64,000 bases of DNA, taken from NCBI GenBank assembly GCA_023515745.1, contig JALECJ010000256.1:2542001-2606000 (forward strand), given 5' to 3'. Position numbers and translations under genes: made by a program. The notes beneath the pieces were generated by a model, which was not told the origin of the DNA, made no database searches, and was given only the letters and a program-made list of their open reading frames with translations. Source of the stretch: Amoeboaphelidium protococcarum (Eukaryota; Aphelidiomycota; Aphelidea). This document shows, in pieces, positions 11,537 to 23,369 of the stretch (its first letter is position 1; every line of letters starts with the position of its first letter).

Positions 11537-14374
11537 TCAGTTTATGCCTATTGTTAATAACTTCTCAGCGACAGTAACTGACGACATGTCTTGAGAGGAC
11601 CACAATTATACTCTCTTAAGCGCGTCTCTTTCAGTTGCGTTTTAGCCAATGTATTAAAACTGAGTATCCTGAGTAATGATACCAACCGCCAGATCGAATT
11701 TCGGATCGTAATAATCAAACTGCAAACACCGAATGATGACTGTCTCAGCTTTAAAAGATACCGGCTTCTACGCTGATATAGAAGTTCTCAGCAGCAATAG
11801 ACTCTCTGACTAATCACAGCATATAATCTTGTCCTATGAGTGGCATATTTTAACGCAGACATCAAATTCAGTGCCATGTTACAAGTGCTTCAGATCATTA
11901 CAGCTTTAAACACTAGGCAATTATGCAGATATAGTATCACAGCGCTACATATCACTAGTAAAAAAGCGGCTCATTTTGGTGGAGTGCAATGACTTTATCG
12001 ATGAGTTGGATTGATTTGAGAAGGGCATCAGATTGTAAATCTACATGCAGTACAAAATCAATATATCATATTTGGTACAATTATAAAATACCTTATACGC
12101 ATTCCCTTCGGTGATACTAGGCGCTACTTATTCAGGATTATATATAGTAACCAAAGCATGATGAGATTATTGTTATACAGCTTGTACGTCTTTGTTGAAA
12201 CAGGAGGAGCATAATATCCGGACTTTCATTGTAGATCTGACATTTCTAGTCGGAAATCGCTCCTACAAATACTCGAAATCGACTGAGTATTACTTATAAC
12301 ATAATAACGGGATTATCCTTACCTAAATTAAGTCACGCAATTCAGACAACTCAGTCTCTGACTGTCCACCATATGAGAAAGATTTGGCTCTAAGTTCTTC
12401 AAAATACTGCTGCATTTTGGTACTGTAAGTCTGGCAATACAGCTCCTCTTCTGATTAATTTCTGCTAACCTTTGATCCATCCGGCAGTGTTTCAGTGTAT
12501 ATAACGGGATACTTACGAATAATGAAAGCCTCAACGCACGATATAAGTCCACCCTCGCTATTGATAGATCGAACCGGAATCACTAAAGGAGGCACCCGTA
12601 AATGCCCCAGACGTGTATGCCAAGCAACTCTTCGTGTGGAGTTGGCAAATATTCTCAATTTAGAATCAGACGACAATTCCAACGGAGAACAAGCTTCAGA
12701 CTAATTAATCATTTGAGCATTGCATACCAACAACTTCTATCCGAATCGAAGCTTACCACTTTTGACGGAGCGAGTCAGGACATGGTCTAATTAAGCACTC
12801 ACAATATACCATCCATCGGAGAGGAGGCACTCTGCTTAATCAGAATCCGCAGAAATCGCCACAGAATATACAAATAGAGCCAGTGGATAGGAAGATGGAG
12901 CATCCTATTCGCAAATTATCTTAATAGATGATCTATGAGCCATCAAGTGTTCCCTTTCATATCTGTAACACAATTATCTCATTACAGCGTCTGGCGAGCA
13001 CCATTCACGTCGTTTACACTCATCCACCCAGAAAATAGACGGAAACTTTAGAACATAACATAGTAACTTCTAGACGATCAATTTGTAATGATTTTACACC
13101 CATTTGTCAATCTACATATCAATAGAGTTGGTAATAGCAATTAACTGATCCTTTGCATCACTCCATCCGAATCGGACACCGCCATCTACCTCAAAAGTAA
13201 AAGACTCAAATTACTACTCCTCAAATACGGATATATATTACGATGGTATGGCAAACTTATCAACAAGCTCTTGTGGCGAATAATGCTCTAATTGTAAATC
13301 AGAAAGATTTAAACGATGTGCAACAGATTCCATGTTAAATACAGATTTCAACTACTCTTTAGGTTTTACAGCTTTGACAGGAGTCTAGATCAACGGCTTG
13401 TCTTTAGCATAAGGAATTTTAAAAGCACTGCGGCTGCCCTGAAGACTTTTACCATTTACCTGAGTAGGAAGAGAGAGTCTGGTATTATACTTGGTGAGAA
13501 TACGCTACTTCTTCTTAATAGGCACTGCAATAGAATGTCTTTAATTTACAACCTGGCCTGATCTCTTAGACGGCAGCTGAGGAATCTTGAAACCACCTTA
13601 ACTCTACTTTGATTATGATTATGATGACGATGATGATTGCGGAGATTACAATATTCTATTAGCTTACAGCATAGCAGATTCTGATGGAGCAAATACCTTC
13701 TTACCAGAAGCACTGGAGAACCCGATTGAAATCGGCTTATCTTCAGTAGAAAATAGTTCAGATGCACGACTCTAAGCCTTTTCAGACGGAGGAGGCAACT
13801 TGGTTCCCCGAGCATTAGTGAACCCGAATGACTACCGTTCTTATAAATGATCCTAAGGTCCAACCTCATAATTACAATCATCATTCTCATCCACTTCAAG
13901 CAGAGCCCTGGCCTTCTATAAAGATGCAGCACTGACTTTAAACGCGTCACCACCAGATGCAAATTTAAATCCAGTGAAACGAGAGTCAACATCGGCCAAT
14001 GTTTCAACCTTGTCGGTAAACGACACGTCACTTGTCGAGCTTAAAACTGGCATGTCAGCACTACCATCATCCACTTAATGCTACGACTTTTGTGCCAGTC
14101 TTTAAACCATTTGCTTCAGCAGTTGTGAACCATTCGACACTTCTGATCCACTAGACGAAGACTATTGATCGCGAGGCAATGTCAATGACGACATATTAGA
14201 AGATGTAGTAGATTTAACAGGCGTATACAAGTCAGACACCAGACGTATATCTTTAAGAGTATTACCACCATTCAGCACAGGCGTAAAGTCAAAAACAGTT
14301 TCAGTAGGAGACTTGGACGTGGTGGCCTTAACGGGCGCATTACCCAAGAATGGAGTGGATGGCAGATCTGGCAT
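11537..14374 (-). CDS. BRCA2: BRCA2 homolog with three BRC-like repeats
   Basis: 945 aa, single frame; an in-frame TGA lies upstream and 14374 is the first ATG after it. It should load RAD51 onto ssDNA. Three BRC-like repeats lie at about 133-161 (GFKFASGGDAFKVSAAS), 182-210 (GFTNARGTKLPPPSEKA) and 216-243 (GFSSASGKKVFAPSESA). A BRCA2 helical domain follows at about 430-500 (FGWSDAKDQLI, RQLCYRYEREHLMAHRSS). OB1 includes SDGWYIVSAQLDHVL and the hallmark NSTRRVAWHTRLGH with IIRKYPVIYTE at about 575-620. OB2/OB3-like sequence runs to the end (KVRILCSSCFNKD). At 945 aa it is short, like fungal Brh2 forms. Many conserved-context Gln are TAR. The homology call is strong; the exact OB2/OB3 boundaries are not. 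Confidence 0.93.
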
Positions 14375-14567
14375 TAAGATGTTGCTGTAAACGACTGGCA
14401 GAATGTATCGAAAGAAAAAGAATTCACCAACGAGCGTATTGTTTCAGAAAATCAAAATTGAAACTTTATGGAAGAATAAAAGCGCGACATTAAACAGAAT
14501 GGGCGGCAATTATAAAATATGGCAATTATATTTTGGGGACAATTCAATCAATCAAGAAATCATTGAA

Positions 14568-15347
<780 letters not shown>

Positions 15348-15433
15348 TCACCATGGGTAGGTAAGATTGCACTTCCTATACTGTATTATAAAAATCATTT
15401 TCCGTCTTCCTCATCAACCAATATCAGATAACC

Positions 15434-15601
15434 ATGGCAGATCAATTTTCTGATAAGCAATGGAAGATATCTAGTGATGAGTCACTTTCATACATCCAAG
15501 GAAGTTCAGTATCATCGAGCATTGAAGCTCTCGCGGAAACTGCGAAGTTCCTGGTTATAATCATAAAGTGCATCTAAAATCGATAAAATAGTGCTCATTG
15601 A
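15434..15601 (+). CDS. Possible short ORF or first exon
   Basis: A 55-codon ATG-to-TGA frame (MADQFSDKQWKISSDESLSY...) in the gap between RAB2 and APRT. Composition in the first 40 codons looks protein-like, then turns hydrophobic and AT-rich (FLVIIIKCI). It could be a small gene, a broken exon or chance. Confidence 0.22.
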
Positions 15602-15706
15602 TCTTGTGCATATTTTATCAATTTTTCATTTTTTTCATCCACCAATAAGAATGAAGAACTTTCTCAACAGCCAATAAGAATGCTGAAAAAAAAACGGAGA
15701 AATGAT

Positions 15707-15714
15707 GACGCGTC
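15707..15714. promoter_or_regulatory. GACGCGTC palindrome upstream of APRT
   Basis: A perfect 8-bp palindrome GACGCGTC, 85 bp before the APRT start codon. The same octamer occurs in non-coding DNA at 5255-5262 and 19070-19077. It contains ACGCGT, the core of the MBF/MCB cell-cycle box of fungi. Its role here is inferred. Confidence 0.35.
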
Positions 15715-15798
15715 GCCGCTCAGTTAAGGTTACGCGCTGGTTGGATCGAAACCAATGGAAACTGTTACGACCTTTTAATGGTAATGCAATATTAATAA

Positions 15799-16350
15799 AT
15801 GTCTTAACAATATAGTTTGGAGCGCGTCAAATCGTTGATAAAGGCGTATCCAGACTTTCCAAAGTAGGGAATTTTATTCTAGGATATATTTCCAATTTTC
15901 TAGGATCATTAGGCTGTGTAATGTATGATTCAAGAGCTTGTTGTGCTTATCAGGAAATCTAATGAACGCGTAGATGCTATAGTTGGCTTGGATTCTCGTG
16001 GATTTCTACTCGGACCCGCTCTAGCTATTCATTTGAATTGTCCTTTCGTGCCAGTGAGGAAAAGTGGAAAGCTGCCAGGTGATTGTGCTGAGTACTCTTA
16101 CCAGAAGGAATATGGCGTTGACACCTTCCAGATGCAGAAAGATTCTATACCCAGCGGCGCTAATGTTGTAATATTTGATGATCTACTCGCGACTGGAGGT
16201 AGCGCATTTGCCGCTTAATAATTGGTTGAAAGCACTGGTGCCCGTGTCTGTTAATTTGTTTTTATAATTGAACTGATAGCTCTCCAAGGTGCAAAGCGGT
16301 TGACATCCAACACTGGCGTCGTTCAGTCGTTGTTTCAATTTGAAGATTGA
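15799..16350 (+). CDS. APRT: Adenine phosphoribosyltransferase
   Basis: 183 aa, the usual APRT length. It salvages adenine with PRPP to give AMP. Motifs in order: IKAYPDFPKQGILFQDI at the N-terminus (two TAG as Gln), VGLDSRGFLLGPALA, PVRKSGKLPG, and the PRPP loop VVIFDDLLATGGS. The start is the ATG giving MSQQYSLERVKSL, in which the third codon is TAA; reading only standard code would wrongly start the gene at 15925 and lose the first 42 residues. Confidence 0.95.
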
Positions 16351-16504
16351 TCTAATCACTTAATAGAGTCAATACTTCTTTCATTTTAACAAAATCAAAT
16401 TATAGCATCATTTCATAACTGTAGGATACGATCTAGTAAAACGAAGAAACTTATGATCCTACATTTTTTAACTTTATTATGAATCTATTGAGACAGATCA
16501 CTGA

Positions 16505-17080
16505 TCAATTTTGCTGTGTTTTCATGCGAGTGTTTCCAGCCACAGGCTACACCCCCGCAGCAGAACGAGACTTCCAGTAACGCTGGATGACCTTCCAATC
16601 ATTAAAGTTCTTCTGGTGTTCCCAAGAATCCTCCGATGCATCCAACTTCTTCCACCGAACCAGATAATCAAAGCCGTCTCTCTCAGATCCACGGTGATCC
16701 TGAATCGACTCCACCTCCAGCACAGACAGATCAGCAAACTTTTATGATCTAACCTTGAGATGTTCTCTAGGGACATGCCGATTCAATACAGCTCCCATCT
16801 CATCCTTCAACACATAAGCCTTCTTTCCGTCTATCCCAACTATCTCATAAGGTCCTTCGTACATCGCATCCCACTTGGACTCCTGATTCACGTCCAAGAC
16901 AAACACCACCGTGCCAACTTCCAACGGCTTCGCTTGCTTCCTTGTAGCGTTCCAATAATCTCTTGACTTCTTCTTAGATAACAGTGTGGTATTCGACCAT
17001 TCAGATTACACTTTTCTTTCTTGGAGATATTTCAGGCATAGCATCTTGATTACTGTTAATGTTCTTACGCTTACGGTCAT
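16505..17080 (-). mobile_element. Chromodomain-type Ty3/gypsy integrase tail (remnant)
   Basis: An open frame on the minus strand encodes the C-terminal part of an LTR-retrotransposon integrase. It shows a linker like SKKKSRDYWNATRKQ, a GPY/F module (MYEGPYEIVG with KKAYVLKDE and HVPREHLKV), then a chromodomain: VESIQDHRGSERDGFDYLVR, with WKKLDASEDSWEH. That order defines chromoviruses. TAA/TAG occur in frame as Gln and the frame ends at TGA 16505-16507. No integrase catalytic core, reverse transcriptase or LTRs are recognisable nearby, so this is a fragment. Confidence 0.72.
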
Positions 17081-18240
17081 CCTTTAGAAACACGTAACAT
17101 GGACCACTAATTTTATCCGTGACAATTACTTTTTTGGTAGTATCTTTCTTTATGTGGTAACCCTTCAAAACGACATTGGCTACTAAAACTTAGTCTTGCT
17201 TCAAATCCTTCCAGTCCTTTGCCACCTTGTAATGTGCAGAAATCCATGGTAGCAATTAGCCATCTTCATCATCTTTAGATTTCCAAAAAACTTTCAAATT
17301 CTTGTAGCCATCATTATAGCAGCTTCACATCGTTGGCACTATCTTTCCACCAACCTTCCATAGCTGCTTAAACTTGTCGATAAGACGAGTCGGAAGAGCA
17401 ATTTCACCAACTCGTAATACAGCTCATTCTCTCCTCTAAATGGATTCAAACTGATCTTTATGCTTTTCCATTCTCATCATCATTTAGAGTAACATTACTT
17501 TGCTTCTTGCTGAAATAATCTACGTACTTAATTTTGCCTAAACACTAAACATGCCCCCAAACTCTTCATTATCCCAAGGAGAAACGTTCTCTTCATTCCA
17601 CTACCAGCAGCTTCTATGGCTAAACAACAATCTAACCTTCTGAGGACCATCCTACTACTCCTTCTACCGAACAACTACATTGATAAAATTCTGCAAAATG
17701 TCAAACAAACCATAGATGGTCAAACTGAGTCTTGCAAATGCCAGGATTCCATCAAGTCGCTCATGTCAGAATAACAAATATCGTCTTTCCACTTTTCTTC
17801 CTCTAGGCAACTATATAAGCACATATCTAACTTTATTACACGGATTATAATCACGCCTTTTCGTAAAAGAGCTTCAGTTCAACACCAGCTATCAAGGACT
17901 AAAACCCAATTTGAAAACAACTGGCCCAATCGAATTGGGTTGTGAAGACAATGGTATTCTCAGTGCATAACTTCTTTGCTTCCTTTGCGTCAGACGTCTC
18001 CGCGCTCAAACAAGCCAAGTACTTCTGCACTTGGCTCCTTCATTTAATTCTCAATCACCTTGCACTTTTTGACAAATAGCTCAACCTTGTGCAAATCGTC
18101 TTTGCGCAGATAAGATTTAAATTCCATCAAAATCAATGGATCCTGGCACATAATGTCGATTTCAAGCGACGACCAAAATCTTCTTCTAGGTAAACTTGCT
18201 TTCGAGTTCATTACAGTATATATAAGCAATTGAAAACCTT
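17081..18240 (-). pseudogene. Frameshifted coding relic upstream of the integrase tail
   Basis: Minus-strand reading gives protein-like stretches in alternating frames, for example LPTRLIDKFKQLWKVGGKIV, then after a TGA CYNDGYKNLKVFWKSKDDED, DWKDLKQDQVLVANVVLKGY, and near 18230 a frame with FWSSLEIDIMCQDPLILMEF. Several frameshifts and TGAs break it. It may be degraded internal sequence of the same retroelement or an unrelated dead gene. I recognise no domain. Confidence 0.4.
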
Positions 18241-19069
18241 AAGCAGCTTTCAGTTTGGACCATGATCTTTCGTCCTAGGAAGAACGTTATAACAATGGTC
18301 ATTAGGCTCTCCATGGCAAGCACCAATAGTGACCTCTTGAGCTGAAAAGACTAGTCACATAGTAGTGCCTTACGTTGCCTTCTATGATGAAGACCGCATG
18401 TTCCTACAGTTAATTACTCCTATGCACTTTTTAAGATCAGTTATATCAATCTTCATGACGTATATCTAGTTCAGAATACCATTTTGTAAAGAACCATAAC
18501 TTGCGTCGACTGGCACGAGAAGCACGTAAGAACTACACTGTTGCAGATTACTTTATGAGCATACTAGACTAACTCCATACTACTTCATATGCTAGTTCAT
18601 ATTATTTAACATATATGTTGTTGCAACCGTGTCAGCATGTTTCAATATTATCAGTTTGAAACATTGTGCAGTGATAAAAACAAAATAAGCCTTTGAAAGT
18701 TGATATAATCCTCGAAATCAGCCGTTTGACGCGATAAATGAAATAATTGAAACAGAAAATTTGAGTCAAGGTTCGAGTACCACGGTGTTGATGTAAAAAT
18801 TATTTGGATAATGCTGCATGAATTAAATTCGCGATAAGTGATGTAAAAACAAGTAACAATTGCTCCGGTAATATGTGTGCGTGCTAGATTGTAAAGCAAA
18901 CAATTCAAATACTATTTCAGACAGTATCACCTCCATTAAAATAATCAAAATTTATTCCAAGAGATTGATGTAATAATGTGTATAAATGCGAAAAAAAGCT
19001 AGAAATGCCTAGTGTCACACAAAACTAATCAAGAGGATGATCAATCAATCTCGAGCGAGCGAGCGAGTG

Positions 19070-19077
19070 GACGCGTC
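19070..19077. promoter_or_regulatory. GACGCGTC palindrome
   Basis: Third copy of the octamer in non-coding DNA, about 210 bp before the GATA factor ATG. MCB-like core ACGCGT. Confidence 0.3.
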
Positions 19078-19153
19078 ATGAAAATCCTTTTCGCGATTTC
19101 TTTGCGCTCCCTGCAGTTATTGCGTTTTGCATCCTCACAATATTAGGAGAGAC

Positions 19154-19170
19154 AAAGAGAGAGAGAGAGC
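19154..19170. repeat. GA microsatellite
   Basis: Short run of GA repeats upstream of the GATA gene. Confidence 0.7.
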
Positions 19171-19284
19171 ACCTTTAAATTCACATCCGTTGACTCTTTC
19201 TTTGTTCGTTGTCCATTTTCTATCCGTCTGTTTGTATATATATATAAAGAATAATAATAAGGTGATATCTAGTGTAAGTAGAGT

Positions 19285-21549
19285 ATGGCCCCGATACTCT
19301 TGAAGATTAAGGGCAATAAATCATTTTCCCAGTTGGCGTCTCTAGAGACTGAGGAGGAGTTGAGCAAGACTTGGAAAATATGTACAAAGGTCAAGGACTC
19401 TCTGGAGAATGGATGTCGTCTCGAGAATTTGAGCTGGAGACTGTGGCATCTACATAATAAACTTTTAAGCTCGTACAAGTATTAGAGAGTATGTGGTGGC
19501 TGCAGCAATGGATCAGTAAATGGTGATGGTGTCATTGTTGAAGAAGAGCATCATATCCGCCGTCATCGTCGTCGTATGGGTCAAGATGGCGAGTAATTAA
19601 AGAGAGTGGGCTTATTGACTACTTAAAAGCTGAAGCTTGATGCTGATAGTGTTAGGCGACGATTATCAAAGAGACTGAATGATACTAAAAGCCTTGATAA
19701 AGAGTCCCCATAACTATCTCATTCATCCGTCTAGATAGGTGAGCATGCTATTGAAGAGGTAGATGAGGATGAAGAAGTAGACTCTATAACTGCAATTAAG
19801 CGTCATCGAGATTATCTAAAGAGCTAGAATTAACTGCCTCTTCCGTCGTCATAACGCAGATCATAGTAGGAGCCTCATTCAGATGGAGTGTTGAATTGCC
19901 AGGATGGAGACATTGAGTCAACGGCACATACTGTTGGCAGTCTCGATAAAATGCCAAATGAGGTGACGCCTAAAGATTCTCACGTTCACACTAAGCTCAC
20001 TAAAAATGATCATGATATTGCTACTCCGGCTGAGCATACTATTCACCTCGAAGACTTTTTTGGATCACTTCCTGCGACTGTAATCTTGGGCAATTTAGAG
20101 GAAGGTCCAAGATTGGAGATACCCATGACGGAAATAGAATACGATAATATGTCCAACTGGCTTACAGGTATGGACGATGATCTGAATCTGAATTTTATTT
20201 AAAGCGCATCCTCATCATCTTAATCTGTGCAAATGGGTAATTAAGAGTATAAATAATAATAATATCAGAATTATGATACCTCTCTGCTGGGATAGTCTTT
20301 CGATAGTTTAATGGTTAGGAATATGGCTGATTCTTCCCAGTAAAGTGCATCTCAGAATAATGGTTATGGTCTTAAATCCGCTGATAATTCCATGAGTATG
20401 TATTACTCCTTTTCTGGCATTCGTCCGTAATAGGGCGCTGGCTTGGCGGGAAGCATGGCCCCAAGTCATCTTAATCCATTGAGTCGATCAGCATCTTTTG
20501 ATGTTTTGAATGGCAATGAGCAATATCACAATAAATCGTCCTTGTACAGTAATGTGGATCATCTTGGTTAGCATGGCTTGTCGCTTGGTATCTAATAAAG
20601 TTAGATGAGTTTTGCGGAGTTAACCACATAGAGTAACTAGCTTTAATATTAGCAATAGCTATCGTTTAATTCATCATCTGCGAGTGGTGGATATGGGAGC
20701 ACAGTTGTATCGCGTTTATAATCATTAGATTCTGGTTAGAAGAATGGGCCTAGCGGTAAAGCACAGAAGGCGAAGAAGCCTCGGGAACCCAAGAAATCTA
20801 CGCTGCTTCCTAGTTCCTCTTTACCGCCTGCAGTAGCTGCTCATTCAGCAAAATCTGGTGATGGTAAGCAGCAATGTCCTAATTGCGGGACTAGTAACAC
20901 ACCGCTGTGGCGTAGAATTCCTGAAACTGGCGAGACTTTGTGTAATGCCTGCGGTCTTTATTACAAATAGCATTAGAAGCATCGACCCATGTCTTTAAAA
21001 GCTTTAGCTGCTGCCAAGAATGGCGAATCGGAATATGTGCGGCCCAAGTGCTATAACTGTTAAACTGATTCCACTCCGTTATGGCGAAAAGATTCTGTCA
21101 TGGTTCAAGACTAGTAGAGCGGTGAGGAGGTTGAGGAATCAATTGTGCTGTGCAATGCCTGCGGATTATACAAGAAGATGCACAAGGCTATGCGTCCGAT
21201 ATCTGGAGAGTAGTCGCGCAAGAGGCGGAAGCTGTCAGTAGAAAGCCTTGATTCCTCTGTCAACAATGTTCACCCTTCTAAATCTATGCCGATTGAAGAT
21301 AATCAAGGAACTGCAACAACTACTATGTAACCAGTGTAACGAAGTAGTTCTGAAGCTGCTTCGTTTTAGTTATCTGAGCCTTCACCTGTGATGGACGCCC
21401 TCAATCCATTGCAGTCATACCAGTAGTTGTAATAGCCTTAAAATGGTCAATCTCCTCAGAATTTTAGTAAATATGGCGCCCAATTACCTCACAATTTATA
21501 CACTGGTTTGGATCAACAAAATTTGGGAATCCACGGTATGCATTAATGA
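19285..21549 (+). CDS. Two-finger GATA factor with fungal DUF1752-type motif
   Basis: 754 aa, single frame. A DNA-binding regulator. Near the N-terminus, [19 protein letters not shown] matches the short DUF1752 motif found in fungal AreA/Gat1-like nitrogen regulators. A long Gln/Ser/Asn-rich region follows, with TAR giving much of the Gln. Finger 1 at about residue 530 is [14 protein letters not shown]...LCNACGLYY, with 18 residues between the cysteine pairs. Finger 2 is [16 protein letters not shown]...[10 protein letters not shown] with an acidic 30-residue loop instead of 17-18. A basic stretch (SRKRRKLS) may be a nuclear signal. The Gln after the first cysteine pair of finger 2 is TAA. 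Confidence 0.93.
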
Positions 21550-21722
21550 CTATATAATAATTATTAATAACAATATATTTACTCTTTATGCTTATACTTT
21601 TCGGAACGCCTACATTCATTTTTATTGAACATTCATTTTAAGCGCGTCCTTTCAAACCATCTCAACTTCGCTCTTTATTGGAAAGATCTAACTTTTTAAT
21701 CAAAGATAAAACTTTAATAGAA

Positions 21723-22595
21723 ATGGGAGGAGGAGCGAGTAAGTTGAGTCCAGAGAAGATTAGCGATTTGCAAGCGATAACCAGCTTCGATAAGAAGGAT
21801 CTGCAGATGTGGTTTAAAGGTTTTAGTTAGGATGCAACTGCAAAGACTGTAGATTTATCCGTAGACATTGCGCTCAGTCAACAGTATGAACCAGCGATGA
21901 GTAAAGCTGACTGGCTAAAGATCTATAAGCAATACTTTCCGTTCGGTGATCCTACAAGATTTGCTAATCACATGTTTCGAGTGTTTGATCAGGACTAGGA
22001 TGGTCTGGTATCCTTCACAGAGTTTATGAAAGCGCTGAGTAAATTCAAATCGTCGTCCAGCGGGGGACAGCAATCGATGTAGTCGCTGTAATAATAATCG
22101 CAACAATTAGAACAATCATAATCTTCGTCGCCACAATATGTATAAAATGGAAAGATGCAAGTGCTAACCAAGAGTCAACTTGAGCGACTTTACTGGTCAT
22201 TTAATCTGTATGATATTAATCGCGACGGTGTGGTGGATCGCGATGAAGTTTTCGATGTTTTGAGTTCTTTGTATGAAATGCTGGGAGACCTGGCGCCATA
22301 AATTGAAGGTGTCTCGGTACAGCAGTCGTCATTCTAGTAGACGAATAATGGCGCTGCTGATCATGCTCTCAATGGCTCTAGTTCTCCTCAGTAAGCTGGA
22401 AGTTCCTAAATTAATAATCAGAACAATGACCCCCTTAGTAATTTCGATAAACTAGCGCGTGCAAGAACTGACTATCTCTTCAATGCATTGGATAGAGATG
22501 GTGATGGTAAACTGGACCTAGAAGATTTTGAGAGAGCATCGCTTCAAGATCCTATAATTTAGTAAGCACTCAGCATCTATGACAATATTCTTTGA
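21723..22595 (+). CDS. N-myristoylated-type EF-hand calcium sensor
   Basis: 290 aa. It begins MGGGASK, a plausible N-myristoylation signal. Three canonical calcium loops are visible: [12 protein letters not shown] near residue 97, [12 protein letters not shown] near 165 and [12 protein letters not shown] near 260. A degenerate first hand probably precedes them. Two low-complexity Gln/Ser/Asn-rich inserts separate the hands (for example QQSMQSLQQQSQQLEQS), so it is longer than NCS-1 or calcineurin B (about 170-190 aa) while keeping their spacing logic. It resembles the recoverin/calcineurin-B class; the partner is unknown. Confidence 0.85.
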
Positions 22596-22833
22596 GAATC
22601 TTCTGAGTGTAAAATGCGTGTTAATTTATACTTTTACCGTCTTATGTCTATTACTTTTATTCTCTGTTGCGTCGATCACTTGACGATTCTTCCTTTGACG
22701 ACGGCCAAGTTCCATCTTTGCAGATTCACCGAAATTTATAGCGCCGAGTTTATATCATCGAAATATTCATTTCTTTTGCGAATTAATACTGCAAAAATTA
22801 AGTAAAAATAAAATTGAAATAAAATTATAAAAT

Positions 22834-23283
22834 ATGAGTGACGATTGGGATAAAGTTACAGTGCTGAAGAAGCGAACTAATGCACCAAAGACTGCAACTA
22901 GCGCTAGTCAGATCAATGCTGCCAGAAGAGATGGTGCCGTGCTGGCGGTTGAGAAGAAGATGACCGCTGGTAATAAGCCAAAGAACATGGGCACTGATTT
23001 AAATGCAGCGAAACTTGATCGGGAAACCGAGGAGCTGACTGTGAAGACTGTGGGTATGGAAGTTGGTAAGGCGATTGCGTAGGCTAGAGCGGACAAGGGA
23101 ATGACGTAGAAAGATTTGGCTGTGAAGATCAACGAGAAACAGCAGGTCATTCAAGAGTACGAGAACGGAAAGGCGGTGCCGAATCAGCAGATTCTGGCCA
23201 AAATGGAGAGAAATTTGGGCGTCAAGCTGAGGGGAAAAGACATTGGAACACCTCTTGCTCCTAGAGGCAGTGCTAAGAAGTGA
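22834..23283 (+). CDS. MBF1: Multiprotein bridging factor 1
   Basis: 149 aa, the typical length. MBF1 is a transcription coactivator linking bZIP activators such as Gcn4 to TBP, and also acts at stalled ribosomes. The N-terminal MBF1 domain ([14 protein letters not shown]) is followed at about 80-135 by the helix-turn-helix: [40 protein letters not shown] and LGVKLRG. One TAG within AQARADKGM and another in MTQKDL are Gln, as in homologs. Confidence 0.96.
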
Positions 23284-23369
23284 TCAATGACATCATCAGA
23301 ACCATGACATTTAATAGTACAAGTAGTAGATTAATCTGACACTAGAGTAGCTTATTTTACTTTGTTAAC

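Larger units (their letters stand above)
18241..19284. other. 1-kb AT-rich intergenic region with simple repeats
   Basis: No gene seen. It contains a GAGC tetranucleotide run at about 19053-19067, a GACGCGTC palindrome at 19070-19077, and a GA microsatellite at about 19154-19170. It lies upstream of the GATA factor, so it probably includes its promoter. Confidence 0.5.

Noticed and set aside
18765..18785. B-box-like GGTTCGAGTACC suggesting a tRNA
   Set aside because: No A box at the right spacing and no cloverleaf can be drawn.
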